Shown piece by piece: positions 57,226 to 64,000 of a stretch of 64,000 bases of DNA; the first letter of the stretch is position 1; each line of letters opens with the position of its first letter. The stretch lies in NCBI RefSeq assembly GCF_035944375.1, contig NZ_DASZBE010000014.1; one strand, written 5' to 3'. The notes beneath the pieces were generated by a model. That model ran no database searches. It was not told where the DNA came from and saw only the letters and a program-made list of their open reading frames with translations. Both the position numbers and the translations under genes were made by a program. The DNA is from Allobosea sp035944375 (GTDB lineage: Bacteria; Pseudomonadota; Alphaproteobacteria; Rhizobiales; Beijerinckiaceae).

Positions 57226-58518
57226 TCAGCGATAGGGCTTCAGGATGCGCTCGGCCTCGGCCTGCGCATCCTCCAGCGCCTTCTGGGGCGTCTTCGTCCC
57301 GGTCAGCGCGGCCTGCAGCCCGTCATTGAGCGCCTTTGTGACGCGCTGGTTCTCATGGGTCGAGAGTTCGGCCACCGCATGCGGAAGCTGGTCGCGCGCC
57401 ACCAGCGCGGGCGGGAAGCCCGCCGCATAGGTCTTCATCGCCGCCGTCTCATAGGCCGCCGGCGAGACCGCGACATAGCCGGTGTCGATGCCCCACTGGG
57501 CGGCGCGCTCGGGCGTCGTGATCCAGCGGATGAACTTGAAGGCGGCCTCCTGCTGGGCCGGGGTGGCCTTCTTCGAAAGGTAGAAATTGCCGCCGCCGGT
57601 CGGGCTGCCGCGGCGCTTGCCGGCCGGCAGCATGGCGACGCCGAAGGGGAATTTGGCGTTGCTGCGGACATTGGTGAGGTTGCCCGTGGTGGTCCACATC
57701 ATCGCGACCTTCTTCTCGAAGAAGTCCTTCGGCGTGGTGCCCCATTCGACGATGCCGGGGGGATGGACCTTATGCTTCTGCGCGAGGTCGACCCAGTACT
57801 GCAGCGCCTCGACGACGGCCGGGTCGGCATAGTTGGTCGTGTTGCCGGCGGCATTGGCGAGGATCGCACCGGCCTGCGTCGAGAGGCCCTGGAACAGCCA
57901 GTAGGGGAAGCCCGAGGACGGGATCTGGATGCCCCATTGGGTGACGTTGCCCGAGGCGTCCTTCTTGGTCAGCTTCTGGGCGAATTCGAGCTGCTCGGCC
58001 CAGCTGGTCGGCGGCTTCTCGGGATCGAGCCCGGCCTCCTTGAACAGCTCCTTGTTCCAGTAGAGCACCACGGTCGAGCGCTGGAAGGGGATGCCCCAGG
58101 TCTTGCCGCCGGTCTGGCTGTTTTCCATGAAGGCCGGGAAGAAGGAGGCGAGCCACTTCTTGTCGTCCTCGGTCTTCACGAAGCTGTCGAAGGGGACAAT
58201 CGCGTCCTCGTCGATCAGCGTGAACATGTCGGTGGAGAGCAGCACCGAGGTCACCGGCGGCGTGCCGCTCTTGTGGGCGGTCAGCGCCTTGACGATCGTT
58301 TCCTGATAGGTGCCGGCATAGATCGGCTTCAGCTTGATCGCCGGGTTCTCTTTCTCGAAATCCGCGGCGTAAGTGTCGATCAGCTTGGTGATCGGCCCGC
58401 CGACGGCGACCGGATAGAAAAAGGAAACCTCGGTCGCGGCCTGCGACCGGGCGAGGCCCGGCAGGGCCAAGGATCCCGCGAGCGCCGCAGCACCGCTCAA
58501 CACGTCACGCCTGTCCAT
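57226..58518 (-). CDS. Extracellular sugar-binding protein (UgpB-like)
   Basis: A 430-residue CUT1 binding protein with a twin-arginine-like leader (MDRRDVLSGAAALAGSLALP, cut near RSQA). ATEVSFFYPVAVGGPITKLI, then PIYAGTYQETIVKALTAHKS and GIPFQRSTVVLYWNKELFKE, are close to the glycerol-3-phosphate-binding UgpB pattern. Ligand therefore possibly a glycerophosphodiester or a sugar; uncertain. Confidence 0.9.
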   Translation of the reverse strand: MDRRDVLSGAAALAGSLALPGLARSQAATEVSFFYPVAVGGPITKLIDTYAADFEKENPAIKLKPIYAGTYQETIVKALTAHKSGTPPVTSVLLSTDMFTLIDEDAIVPFDSFVKTEDDKKWLASFFPAFMENSQTGGKTWGIPFQRSTVVLYWNKELFKEAGLDPEKPPTSWAEQLEFAQKLTKKDASGNVTQWGIQIPSSGFPYWLFQGLSTQAGAILANAAGNTTNYADPAVVEALQYWVDLAQKHKVHPPGIVEWGTTPKDFFEKKVAMMWTTTGNLTNVRSNAKFPFGVAMLPAGKRRGSPTGGGNFYLSKKATPAQQEAAFKFIRWITTPERAAQWGIDTGYVAVSPAAYETAAMKTYAAGFPPALVARDQLPHAVAELSTHENQRVTKALNDGLQAALTGTKTPQKALEDAQAEAERILKPYR

Positions 58519-58568
58519 CTGTGTTCTCCCTGGTGAGGTGGCTTGCGCCCGACCCTTGTGAACGGATC

Positions 58569-59612
58569 TTAACCTGAAACCACTTTGCGCTCGGACGCCT
58601 GGTCGAACCAGTGCAATGCCGATTGTGACAATGTGATGTAGACGGTTTCGCCCGGCCTGGTGCGGACCTTGCCCGCCCGCCGGACGATGAAGCCATGCCC
58701 GCCGATGCGGGCTTCAACCAGCGTATCCGCGCCGAGATATTCAACCGCAACGACCTCGGCGGCGATGCCACTCTCGCCCAGCGCGGTCATTTCGGGCCGG
58801 ATGCCGACGGCCAGAGTCGCAGGGTCATGCCCCTGCGGCGGCGTCAACTGACCGGTGCCGCCCGCCGCCAGGACCGCCTGGAGCGGCACGACATTCATCG
58901 GCGGGGTGCCGACGAAGCGGGCCACGAAGATGCTCGCCGGATTCTCGTAGATCATGTCGGGCGGAGCATCCTGCTCGATGCGGCCGTTGCGCATGAGCAC
59001 AACCTGATCGGCCATCGTCATCGCCTCGACCTGATCATGCGTGACATAGACCATGGTGATCCCCAGCCGCTGCTGGAGCTCGCGGATCTCGCGGCGCATC
59101 TCGACGCGCAGTTGCGCATCGAGGTTCGAGAGCGGCTCGTCCATCAGGCAGACGGGAGCCTCCGCGACCACGGCCCGGCCCAGCGCCACCCGCTGCTGCT
59201 GCCCTCCGGACAATTGCGAGGGCTTGCGGTCGAGCAGGCCCTGGAGCCCGAGGATGTCGGCGGCGCGTGCCAGCCGGGTGTCGCGCTCCGCGCGAGGGAC
59301 CTTGCGCACCTCGAGACCGAAGGCGATGTTCTGCGCCACGGTCAGATGCGGAAACAGCGCGTAGTTCTGGAACACCATCGCGATCCCGCGCTGGGAGGGC
59401 TCGGCCCGGGTGACGTCGCGTCCGCCGATCAGGATCGCGCCACTGCTGGTGTCCTCGAGGCCCGCGATCAGGCGCAGCGTCGTCGACTTGCCGCATCCGG
59501 AAGGGCCGAGCAGCGCGACGAGCTTGCCCCCTTCCACCGTGAAGCTGACCTCGTCGACCGCCGCCGCGCCGCCCCAGGTCTTCGAAACGGTTTTCAGCTC
59601 GACAGAAACCAT
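58569..59612 (-). CDS. Sugar ABC transporter ATP-binding protein (UgpC/MalK-like)
   Basis: A 347-residue ATPase: Walker A LLGPSGCGKSTTLRLIAG, signature LSGGQQQRVALGRAV, Walker B VCLMDEPLSNLD, H-loop YVTHDQVEAMTMAD. The C-terminal TOBE domain (GIRPEMTALGESGIAAEV) is present. Here the ATPase gene precedes the binding protein gene, unlike the ugpBAEC order. Serves the permeases downstream. Confidence 0.92.
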   Translation of the reverse strand: MVSVELKTVSKTWGGAAAVDEVSFTVEGGKLVALLGPSGCGKSTTLRLIAGLEDTSSGAILIGGRDVTRAEPSQRGIAMVFQNYALFPHLTVAQNIAFGLEVRKVPRAERDTRLARAADILGLQGLLDRKPSQLSGGQQQRVALGRAVVAEAPVCLMDEPLSNLDAQLRVEMRREIRELQQRLGITMVYVTHDQVEAMTMADQVVLMRNGRIEQDAPPDMIYENPASIFVARFVGTPPMNVVPLQAVLAAGGTGQLTPPQGHDPATLAVGIRPEMTALGESGIAAEVVAVEYLGADTLVEARIGGHGFIVRRAGKVRTRPGETVYITLSQSALHWFDQASERKVVSG

Positions 59613-59741
59613 GCGTCATCCGGCCCGGCGCCCATGATGCCAAACTGAGCCGGCACAGGGTCTGTGTTCTTGATCCTCGATATGGCGCAGAACGGCCCCG
59701 CAGCACAAGGCCGGTCCGACCGTCGCGCCGGCGACTTTCGC

Positions 59742-60887
59742 TCAGCCCCGCGCCGCGACCAGCCGCTTGACGCGCACGACCTCAACCAGCGCCAGCAGCA
59801 TGTGATAGAGCACGCGAACCGGGACCGCCGCCCGGTCGGGAGCACCGGCCGCGTCGATGCGGTTGATCCAGAGGCCGCTGCCGCGATCGACGAAGCGCGC
59901 GAAGACCACAGCGAGATGCGGGTCGAGACGCGCCGCCGCCTCTGCGTCGTCCTCGAACTCGATGCGCGCCACGAGAGCCTTGAGATATTCGGTCTGCGGC
60001 CAGAGCAGGCAGGCGCCGTCGAGCAGGCTGCCGTCGGGCGCGATCTCGTTGACGACCGCGTGCGCGGGGCCTCGACCATGGTGCCGGTCGGCAAAGCCGT
60101 AGAGCCCGCGCGCCGCCGCCTGCGCGCGATGCCCATCCGTCAGGCGGTCGTGGTGATGCAGCAGCCAGGTCCATTCATAGTGGTGTCCGGGCTCGCGGAT
60201 CTGCCCTGCCCGTCCGGCGGCGGGCTGCCAGTCCTCCGTGAAGAACTCGCCGAGCGAACCGGTGCCCGCGTCGAGCATGCGCTCCTGCATCAGCCGCACC
60301 AGGCTCTCGGCCCGGGCGAGCCAGCGGTCACCGCCCCCGCTTTCGGCCATGGCATGGCAGGCCTCGAGAAGGTGCATATGCGGGTTCTGCCGCCGCGGCA
60401 GACTGCCCAGCGTGTCCTCTGCGAAGCCGCCCTCGGGATGGGCCAGTGTCGCCTCGATGAAGCCCATCACCGTCTCGGCACGCTCCAGCCAGACGGACTC
60501 GCCGCTCGCCCGCGCGAACCAGCCGCAAGCGAAAATGACGAAGGCGAGGTCGTAGAAATCCGACTTCGGATCGACCGGCTCGCCCCGGATGGTGCAGCGA
60601 TGGCTGAAGCGCCCGTCCGGGCGGCGACAGCGGCTCCAGAGGAAATCCATGCCATGACGCGCCGCATCGAGCGCCCCGGGCACGCCGAGGAGGTGGGCAT
60701 GGCTGAAGACATAAGCCAGCCGTGCCGTCACCAGCGTGCTGCGCGCGTCGCTCTCGACGGCGATACCGTCGGGCGACACCATCTCGACATAGCCCGGCCG
60801 CGCGGCCGACCAGACCCGCCCGAGCCAGCCGGGGAGCAACGTCCCGACGAGCCAGTTCTCGATCGCATCTGCCTCGAAGTCCCGCAT
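59742..60887 (-). CDS. AGE-family sugar epimerase/isomerase
   Basis: A 381-residue (alpha/alpha)6-barrel enzyme. Conserved active-site segments are FSHRCTIRGEPVDPKSDFYD, NPHMHLLEACHAM and REPGHHYEWTWLLHHH, with the histidines expected of N-acylglucosamine 2-epimerase, mannose isomerase and cellobiose epimerase. I prefer the ATG at 60887, which follows GAGGAGTGCGGC, over one at 60968 that adds 27 unconserved residues. First gene of the unit AGE-UgpC-UgpB-UgpA-UgpE-EEP-IMPase, so the imported compound is probably a sugar or sugar derivative. Confidence 0.88.
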   Translation of the reverse strand: MRDFEADAIENWLVGTLLPGWLGRVWSAARPGYVEMVSPDGIAVESDARSTLVTARLAYVFSHAHLLGVPGALDAARHGMDFLWSRCRRPDGRFSHRCTIRGEPVDPKSDFYDLAFVIFACGWFARASGESVWLERAETVMGFIEATLAHPEGGFAEDTLGSLPRRQNPHMHLLEACHAMAESGGGDRWLARAESLVRLMQERMLDAGTGSLGEFFTEDWQPAAGRAGQIREPGHHYEWTWLLHHHDRLTDGHRAQAAARGLYGFADRHHGRGPAHAVVNEIAPDGSLLDGACLLWPQTEYLKALVARIEFEDDAEAAARLDPHLAVVFARFVDRGSGLWINRIDAAGAPDRAAVPVRVLYHMLLALVEVVRVKRLVAARG

Positions 60888-61018
60888 GCCGCACTCCTCG
60901 TCTCGCGTCCTGTCCGAGAGCCTCCAGCGGACCGGGGTTTCGCGGTTGCCACGGGGCGGCGGCATCATCGCCGATTCGCCGTCGCATGTTCGCCCGATCA
61001 GACCATCGCCTGCTCAAC

Positions 61019-61047
61019 AAAAAGGCCCTGCCGTTTAGGCAGGGCCT
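61019..61047 (-). terminator. Rho-independent terminator of the chemotaxis receptor gene
   Basis: Perfect 10-bp stem (61023-61032 and 61038-61047, AGGCCCTGCC / GGCAGGGCCT) with a 5-base loop, followed on the minus strand by TTTTT. It lies 28 bases after the receptor stop codon. Confidence 0.9.
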
Positions 61048-61074
61048 CGATGTGCTTGCCTGTGGAGTGGCCTC

Positions 61075-63090
61075 TTAGAACTCCGCCCAGCCTGCATCGC
61101 CGGCGCGGCTGTTGGCGGCCTTCTTGACCGGGGCTGGCCGGGGTGCCGGGGCGACGACGCTGCGGGGTGCCGATGTTCTGGTCTGGGTGAAGGCAGCTTC
61201 CGCAAGGTGGCGCAGCCGCGCCGCCTCGCTGGCGGGTGCAGGCGCAGCAGCCCGTGCCCCCTCCGGCCCGGTCTTGAACGCGGCGACGAGGTCGTTGAGC
61301 TGGGCGATCTTGCCCGAGAGCGACCCGGCGGAGGCCGCGCTCTGTTCGGCGAGCGCCGCGTTCTGCTGTGTCATCTCGTCGAGATGGGCGACGGCCTGGC
61401 TCATCTCGTCGATGCCGTTGGCCTGTTCGCCCGAGGCGGCGGAGATATCGGCGATCGTCGCCGCGACCTTCTGCGAGGCCGTGAGGATACGGTCCAGCGA
61501 CTCGCCGGCCTGACGCACGAGTTTCACGCCCTCGCCCACCTCCATGTTCGAGGACGAGATCAGCGCCGAGATGTCCTTGGCCGCTTCACCCGAACGCTGC
61601 GCCAGGGTGCGAACCTCCGATGCGACGACCGCGAAGCCCTTGCCGGCATCGCCAGCGCGCGCCGCTTCCACCGCCGCGTTCAGCGCCAGCAGATTGGTCT
61701 GGAAGGCGATGTCGTCGATCACCCGGATGATGTCGGAGATTTTTTGCGAGGCATCCTCGATGCGCGCCATCGCCTCGACCGCCTTACCGGCGATCGTTCC
61801 GCCTGCCTGAGCAGCCTGCTTCGCCTCATCGGCAACAGCGGCGGCCTGACGCGACGCCTGTGCCGAAGCCTTCACCGAGGCTGCGAGTTCCTCCGTCGTG
61901 GCGGCCGTCTCCTCCAGGCTCGAGGCCTGCTCTTCGGTGCGCTTGGACAGATCGGCAGCGCCCGTCGTGATCTCGCGGGCGGCCAGCCCGACATCGGACG
62001 ATGTCGCCTGGATCATGCCGACCATCCCGCTCAGGCGGTCGACCATCACGTTGAAATCGTCCCGCAGCTTCAGATAGTCCGCCGGCACCGGCGCCTCGAT
62101 CCGGCAGGTCAGGTCACCCTGAGCGAGCCGCTGCAGCCCTGATGCGAGAAGATCGACGATCTGCTCCTGCTGGCGGGCGCTGGCGAGTTGTTCCTTGACC
62201 GTCAGGGCGCGCTGCTCGTCGGTCTGGAGTCGCTCCGCCTCGGCTGCCTGGCGCGTGGCGGCAGCCTCCGATTCCATCGTCCGCATCGCCAGCGCATTGC
62301 TGCGGAAGATCTGCAGCGCCTTCGCCATGGCGCCGACTTCATCCGCCCGGTCGCTATGGGGCACGCTCGCCTGGAGATCGCCATTCGCGAACTGGGTCAT
62401 GACCTGGGTGAGGCCGCTCAACGGCCGGATCGCGCGGATCGACCACCAGGCGAAGGCGAGGCCGATCAGCAGGGCCGAACCGAGCAGCAGCAGCGTCATT
62501 GCCGTGAAATTCGCGGAAACGCCGCGCACACTCTGGCCGAGCCTCTGGTTGTTGGCCTCCTGCAGATCGATGAACTGATTGATCCGTGCCAGCCATTCGG
62601 TGAAGAGCGGGCGCGCCTCAGCCATCATCACCTGTTTGGCCTGTGCCGCATCGCCGGCCTTGCGCAGGGCGATGACGCGGTCCGAAACAGGCAGAGTCCT
62701 GGCTTCGGTCTCTTTGATGCTCGCGAGGATGCGCGCTTCGTCGGGCGAGACCTGCGCGGGGTCTGCAAGCATCCTGTCCAGAGACACAGCCGACTGACGA
62801 TAGGCTTCGGCCAGGCGCTCGATATCCGCGACATTCGCCTGCACTTCAGCCGCGCTGTCCACCAGCGTGACGTCACGCAGGCTGATCGCCCGATCATGAA
62901 CGCTGCCGCGGAAATTGATCGCAAACCGCTGCTTGACCGAATTCAGATCGTTGATGGTCGTCAAGCCCCGATTGATCAGGTCGACCCGGTTGATACTGAT
63001 GAATCCGAGGACGGCCGCAAGGATCAGCGTCGTCGAAAAGCCGATCATGACGCGGTGAACGATACGCGTCTTCTGTATTGCCGAAAACAT
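61075..63090 (-). CDS. Methyl-accepting chemotaxis protein
   Basis: A 671-residue receptor. TM1 at about residues 13-32 (VMIGFSTTLILAAVLGFISI), a periplasmic four-helix-bundle sensor up to about 190, TM2 (FTAMTLLLLGSALLIGLAFA), HAMP (IRAIRPLSGLTQVMTQFANG), a second linker, and the signalling tip DDIAFQTNLLALNAAVEAAR and FAVVASEVRTLAQRS. The extreme C terminus DAGWAEF is like the tethering pentapeptide that binds CheR/CheB. Its ligand is unknown. Followed by a strong terminator, and by a paralogue with the same end upstream. Confidence 0.95.
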   Translation of the reverse strand: MFSAIQKTRIVHRVMIGFSTTLILAAVLGFISINRVDLINRGLTTINDLNSVKQRFAINFRGSVHDRAISLRDVTLVDSAAEVQANVADIERLAEAYRQSAVSLDRMLADPAQVSPDEARILASIKETEARTLPVSDRVIALRKAGDAAQAKQVMMAEARPLFTEWLARINQFIDLQEANNQRLGQSVRGVSANFTAMTLLLLGSALLIGLAFAWWSIRAIRPLSGLTQVMTQFANGDLQASVPHSDRADEVGAMAKALQIFRSNALAMRTMESEAAATRQAAEAERLQTDEQRALTVKEQLASARQQEQIVDLLASGLQRLAQGDLTCRIEAPVPADYLKLRDDFNVMVDRLSGMVGMIQATSSDVGLAAREITTGAADLSKRTEEQASSLEETAATTEELAASVKASAQASRQAAAVADEAKQAAQAGGTIAGKAVEAMARIEDASQKISDIIRVIDDIAFQTNLLALNAAVEAARAGDAGKGFAVVASEVRTLAQRSGEAAKDISALISSSNMEVGEGVKLVRQAGESLDRILTASQKVAATIADISAASGEQANGIDEMSQAVAHLDEMTQQNAALAEQSAASAGSLSGKIAQLNDLVAAFKTGPEGARAAAPAPASEAARLRHLAEAAFTQTRTSAPRSVVAPAPRPAPVKKAANSRAGDAGWAEF

Positions 63091-63703
63091 GGCTTATTCC
63101 TCGCCTAAGGCACGATTGTCTTTAGCAGATTGATATATTCGTCGCGAATTCAGGATTTAATTGGTCGGCATACACCGCTGTATTTTTCCGACCTATCCGC
63201 TTTCCGCGACTGCGGCTCTTCTGTGGACCGCCCAGAGTTAAAGAACGCTTAAATAACTCACTAAAGTGACTGTTTTTTGGGCATTCCTGGCTGAACCCAA
63301 AGCAAAACAACGACCCAACCGCTCCGCTGACGCAACTGGAGATCAAGGTCGAAATCGCGACGCCCAGGGCTGAAATTGCCCTTGAAAGCGTCATCGCGGC
63401 AGCCGTGACGCCAGCTGCCCAGCTGCCCAGCTGACCGGTGACAGCGGGACTGAGATGCCCTTGCCGACCTGGCTTTGGCGCAGCGGGGGCACGACGCTGG
63501 CGCATGGCCTCAGCTCACCTCGACCAGGCGGGCATGATCGACCGGGGGGGGTGGGCACGAGACCGGCTTCGCGGCCAAAGCGGGCCTTGCCCAGAGCGGC
63601 GCGCTCAAAGACGTCGTCTCCCGCTGACATGTCCTGTCACCGGGTCGAGGCCCGCGGGGTGGCCGGCGGCGTGGTGCGACGAGCAGGTGCCATCCCGAAG
63701 CAA
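63091..63703. other. Intergenic region between two receptor genes
   Basis: About 610 bases with no gene recognised. It is locally more A/T-rich near 63130-63300, as expected of the promoter region for the downstream receptor. A three-copy 8-base tandem repeat (CCAGCTGC) occurs at 63411-63434, the last copy ending in A. Confidence 0.5.
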
Positions 63704-63730
63704 AAGGCCCCGCCGGTCGGGCAGGGCCTT
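63704..63730 (-). terminator. Terminator of the second chemotaxis receptor gene
   Basis: Stem AAGGCCC-C-GCC against GGC-A-GGGCCTT with one mismatch (63704-63730), followed by TTTT on the minus strand. Similar in position and sequence to the terminator at 61019-61047, 27 bases after the receptor stop. Confidence 0.7.
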
Positions 63731-63756
63731 GGTTGGCATTGCGCTCGAGGTCTGGC

Positions 63757-64000
63757 TCAGAACTCTTCCCAGCCCGAATCGCCGGCGCGGCTGTTGGCGA
63801 CCTTCCTGGCCGGCGCACGCGGGGGCGGTGCGGCGACCGGCGCGGCGGCACGGGGCGCCGGCGCCCGGGTCTGGGCGAAGGCGGCTTCCGCGAGCTGGCG
63901 CAGGCGGGCGGGCTCGCTTGCAGGGACCGGCACATCCACGGCGCGGCCGGAGTCCGGCCCGGTCTTGAAGGCGGCGACCAGGTCGTTGAGCTGGGCGATC
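63757..64000 (-). CDS. Methyl-accepting chemotaxis protein, C-terminal end (partial)
   Basis: The last about 81 residues of a receptor whose body lies beyond the window. AQLNDLVAAFKTGP and ARLRQLAEAAFAQTRAP parallel the end of the receptor at 61075, and the C terminus is DSGWEEF, also a pentapeptide-like tail. A tandem gene duplication is likely. The linker is Pro/Ala-rich. Confidence 0.85.
   Translation of the reverse strand, partial: IAQLNDLVAAFKTGPDSGRAVDVPVPASEPARLRQLAEAAFAQTRAPAPRAAAPVAAPPPRAPARKVANSRAGDSGWEEF

Noticed and set aside
1..64000. CRISPR arrays, rRNA, tRNA or intact insertion sequences
   Set aside because: No regularly spaced repeats, no cloverleaf or rRNA segments, and no intact transposase were seen by eye; small tRNAs could still be missed.

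Overview
The window reads as a chromosomal segment of a high-GC alphaproteobacterium, probably a Hyphomicrobiales member near Bosea. This rests on codon bias, dense ATGA-type gene overlaps, putative EcfG-type general-stress promoters and the gene set, not on a search. No rRNA, tRNA, CRISPR array or intact insertion sequence was seen.

Layout. 1-3425: end of a LacI-type regulator, then a CoA-transferase / enoyl-CoA hydratase / SDR catabolic operon. 3426-10338: remains of a tyrosine recombinase, a zinc alcohol dehydrogenase, a SemiSWEET-like protein with an alpha/beta hydrolase, an SDR with an altered catalytic motif, CinA, a 3-methyladenine glycosylase and a frameshifted small gene. 10339-18840: an eight-gene minus-strand operon with four glycosyltransferases, a methyltransferase, a PIG-L deacetylase, an acyl-CoA-dehydrogenase-like flavoprotein and a large-subunit catalase, behind an EcfG-like promoter. 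19974-35957: the most unusual region, centred on an ECF sigma factor and its NrsF-type anti-sigma. It carries a radical SAM protein, DUF302, a SelD-associated-type FAD oxidoreductase, DUF2064 and TIGR04283-like proteins, two more glycosyltransferases, a rhodanese, DUF547, a VTT membrane protein, a MerA-like flavoenzyme, a metallophosphoesterase and a PhnDCE-type ABC transporter. 36230-42389: a Crp/Fnr-like regulator and a caa3-type oxidase operon with fused subunits I and III. 42997-47624: treZ-treY. 47835-50466: DUF302-VCBS and peroxiredoxin-TlpA pairs. 50873-60887: a P-type ATPase and a seven-gene Ugp-like sugar transporter operon. 61075-64000: two paralogous chemotaxis receptors, the second cut by the window end.

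Main result. Nine intergenic sites share one two-block motif, GTAAC(G/A)-N16-CG(A/T)A, always with exactly 16 bases between blocks and always pointing into a gene. They precede the sigma-nrsF pair, radical SAM-DUF302, DUF547-to-oxidoreductase, MerA-like-VTT, the TIGR04283-like gene, the metallophosphoesterase, phnDEC-like, DUF302-VCBS and peroxiredoxin-TlpA. Nine other GTAAC sites that I found inside coding sequence lack the downstream block. I infer one ECF-sigma regulon of about 19 genes, resembling Caulobacter SigF-NrsF in its regulator pair and promoter, but with an oxyanion/sugar-type biosynthesis and transport gene set whose joint function I cannot name.

A second promoter class, GGAAC-N16/17-(C/T)GTT, precedes the alcohol dehydrogenase, the glycosyltransferase-catalase operon, the oxidase operon and treZY. 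This links catalase, trehalose synthesis, formaldehyde/alcohol oxidation and a terminal oxidase to the general stress response.
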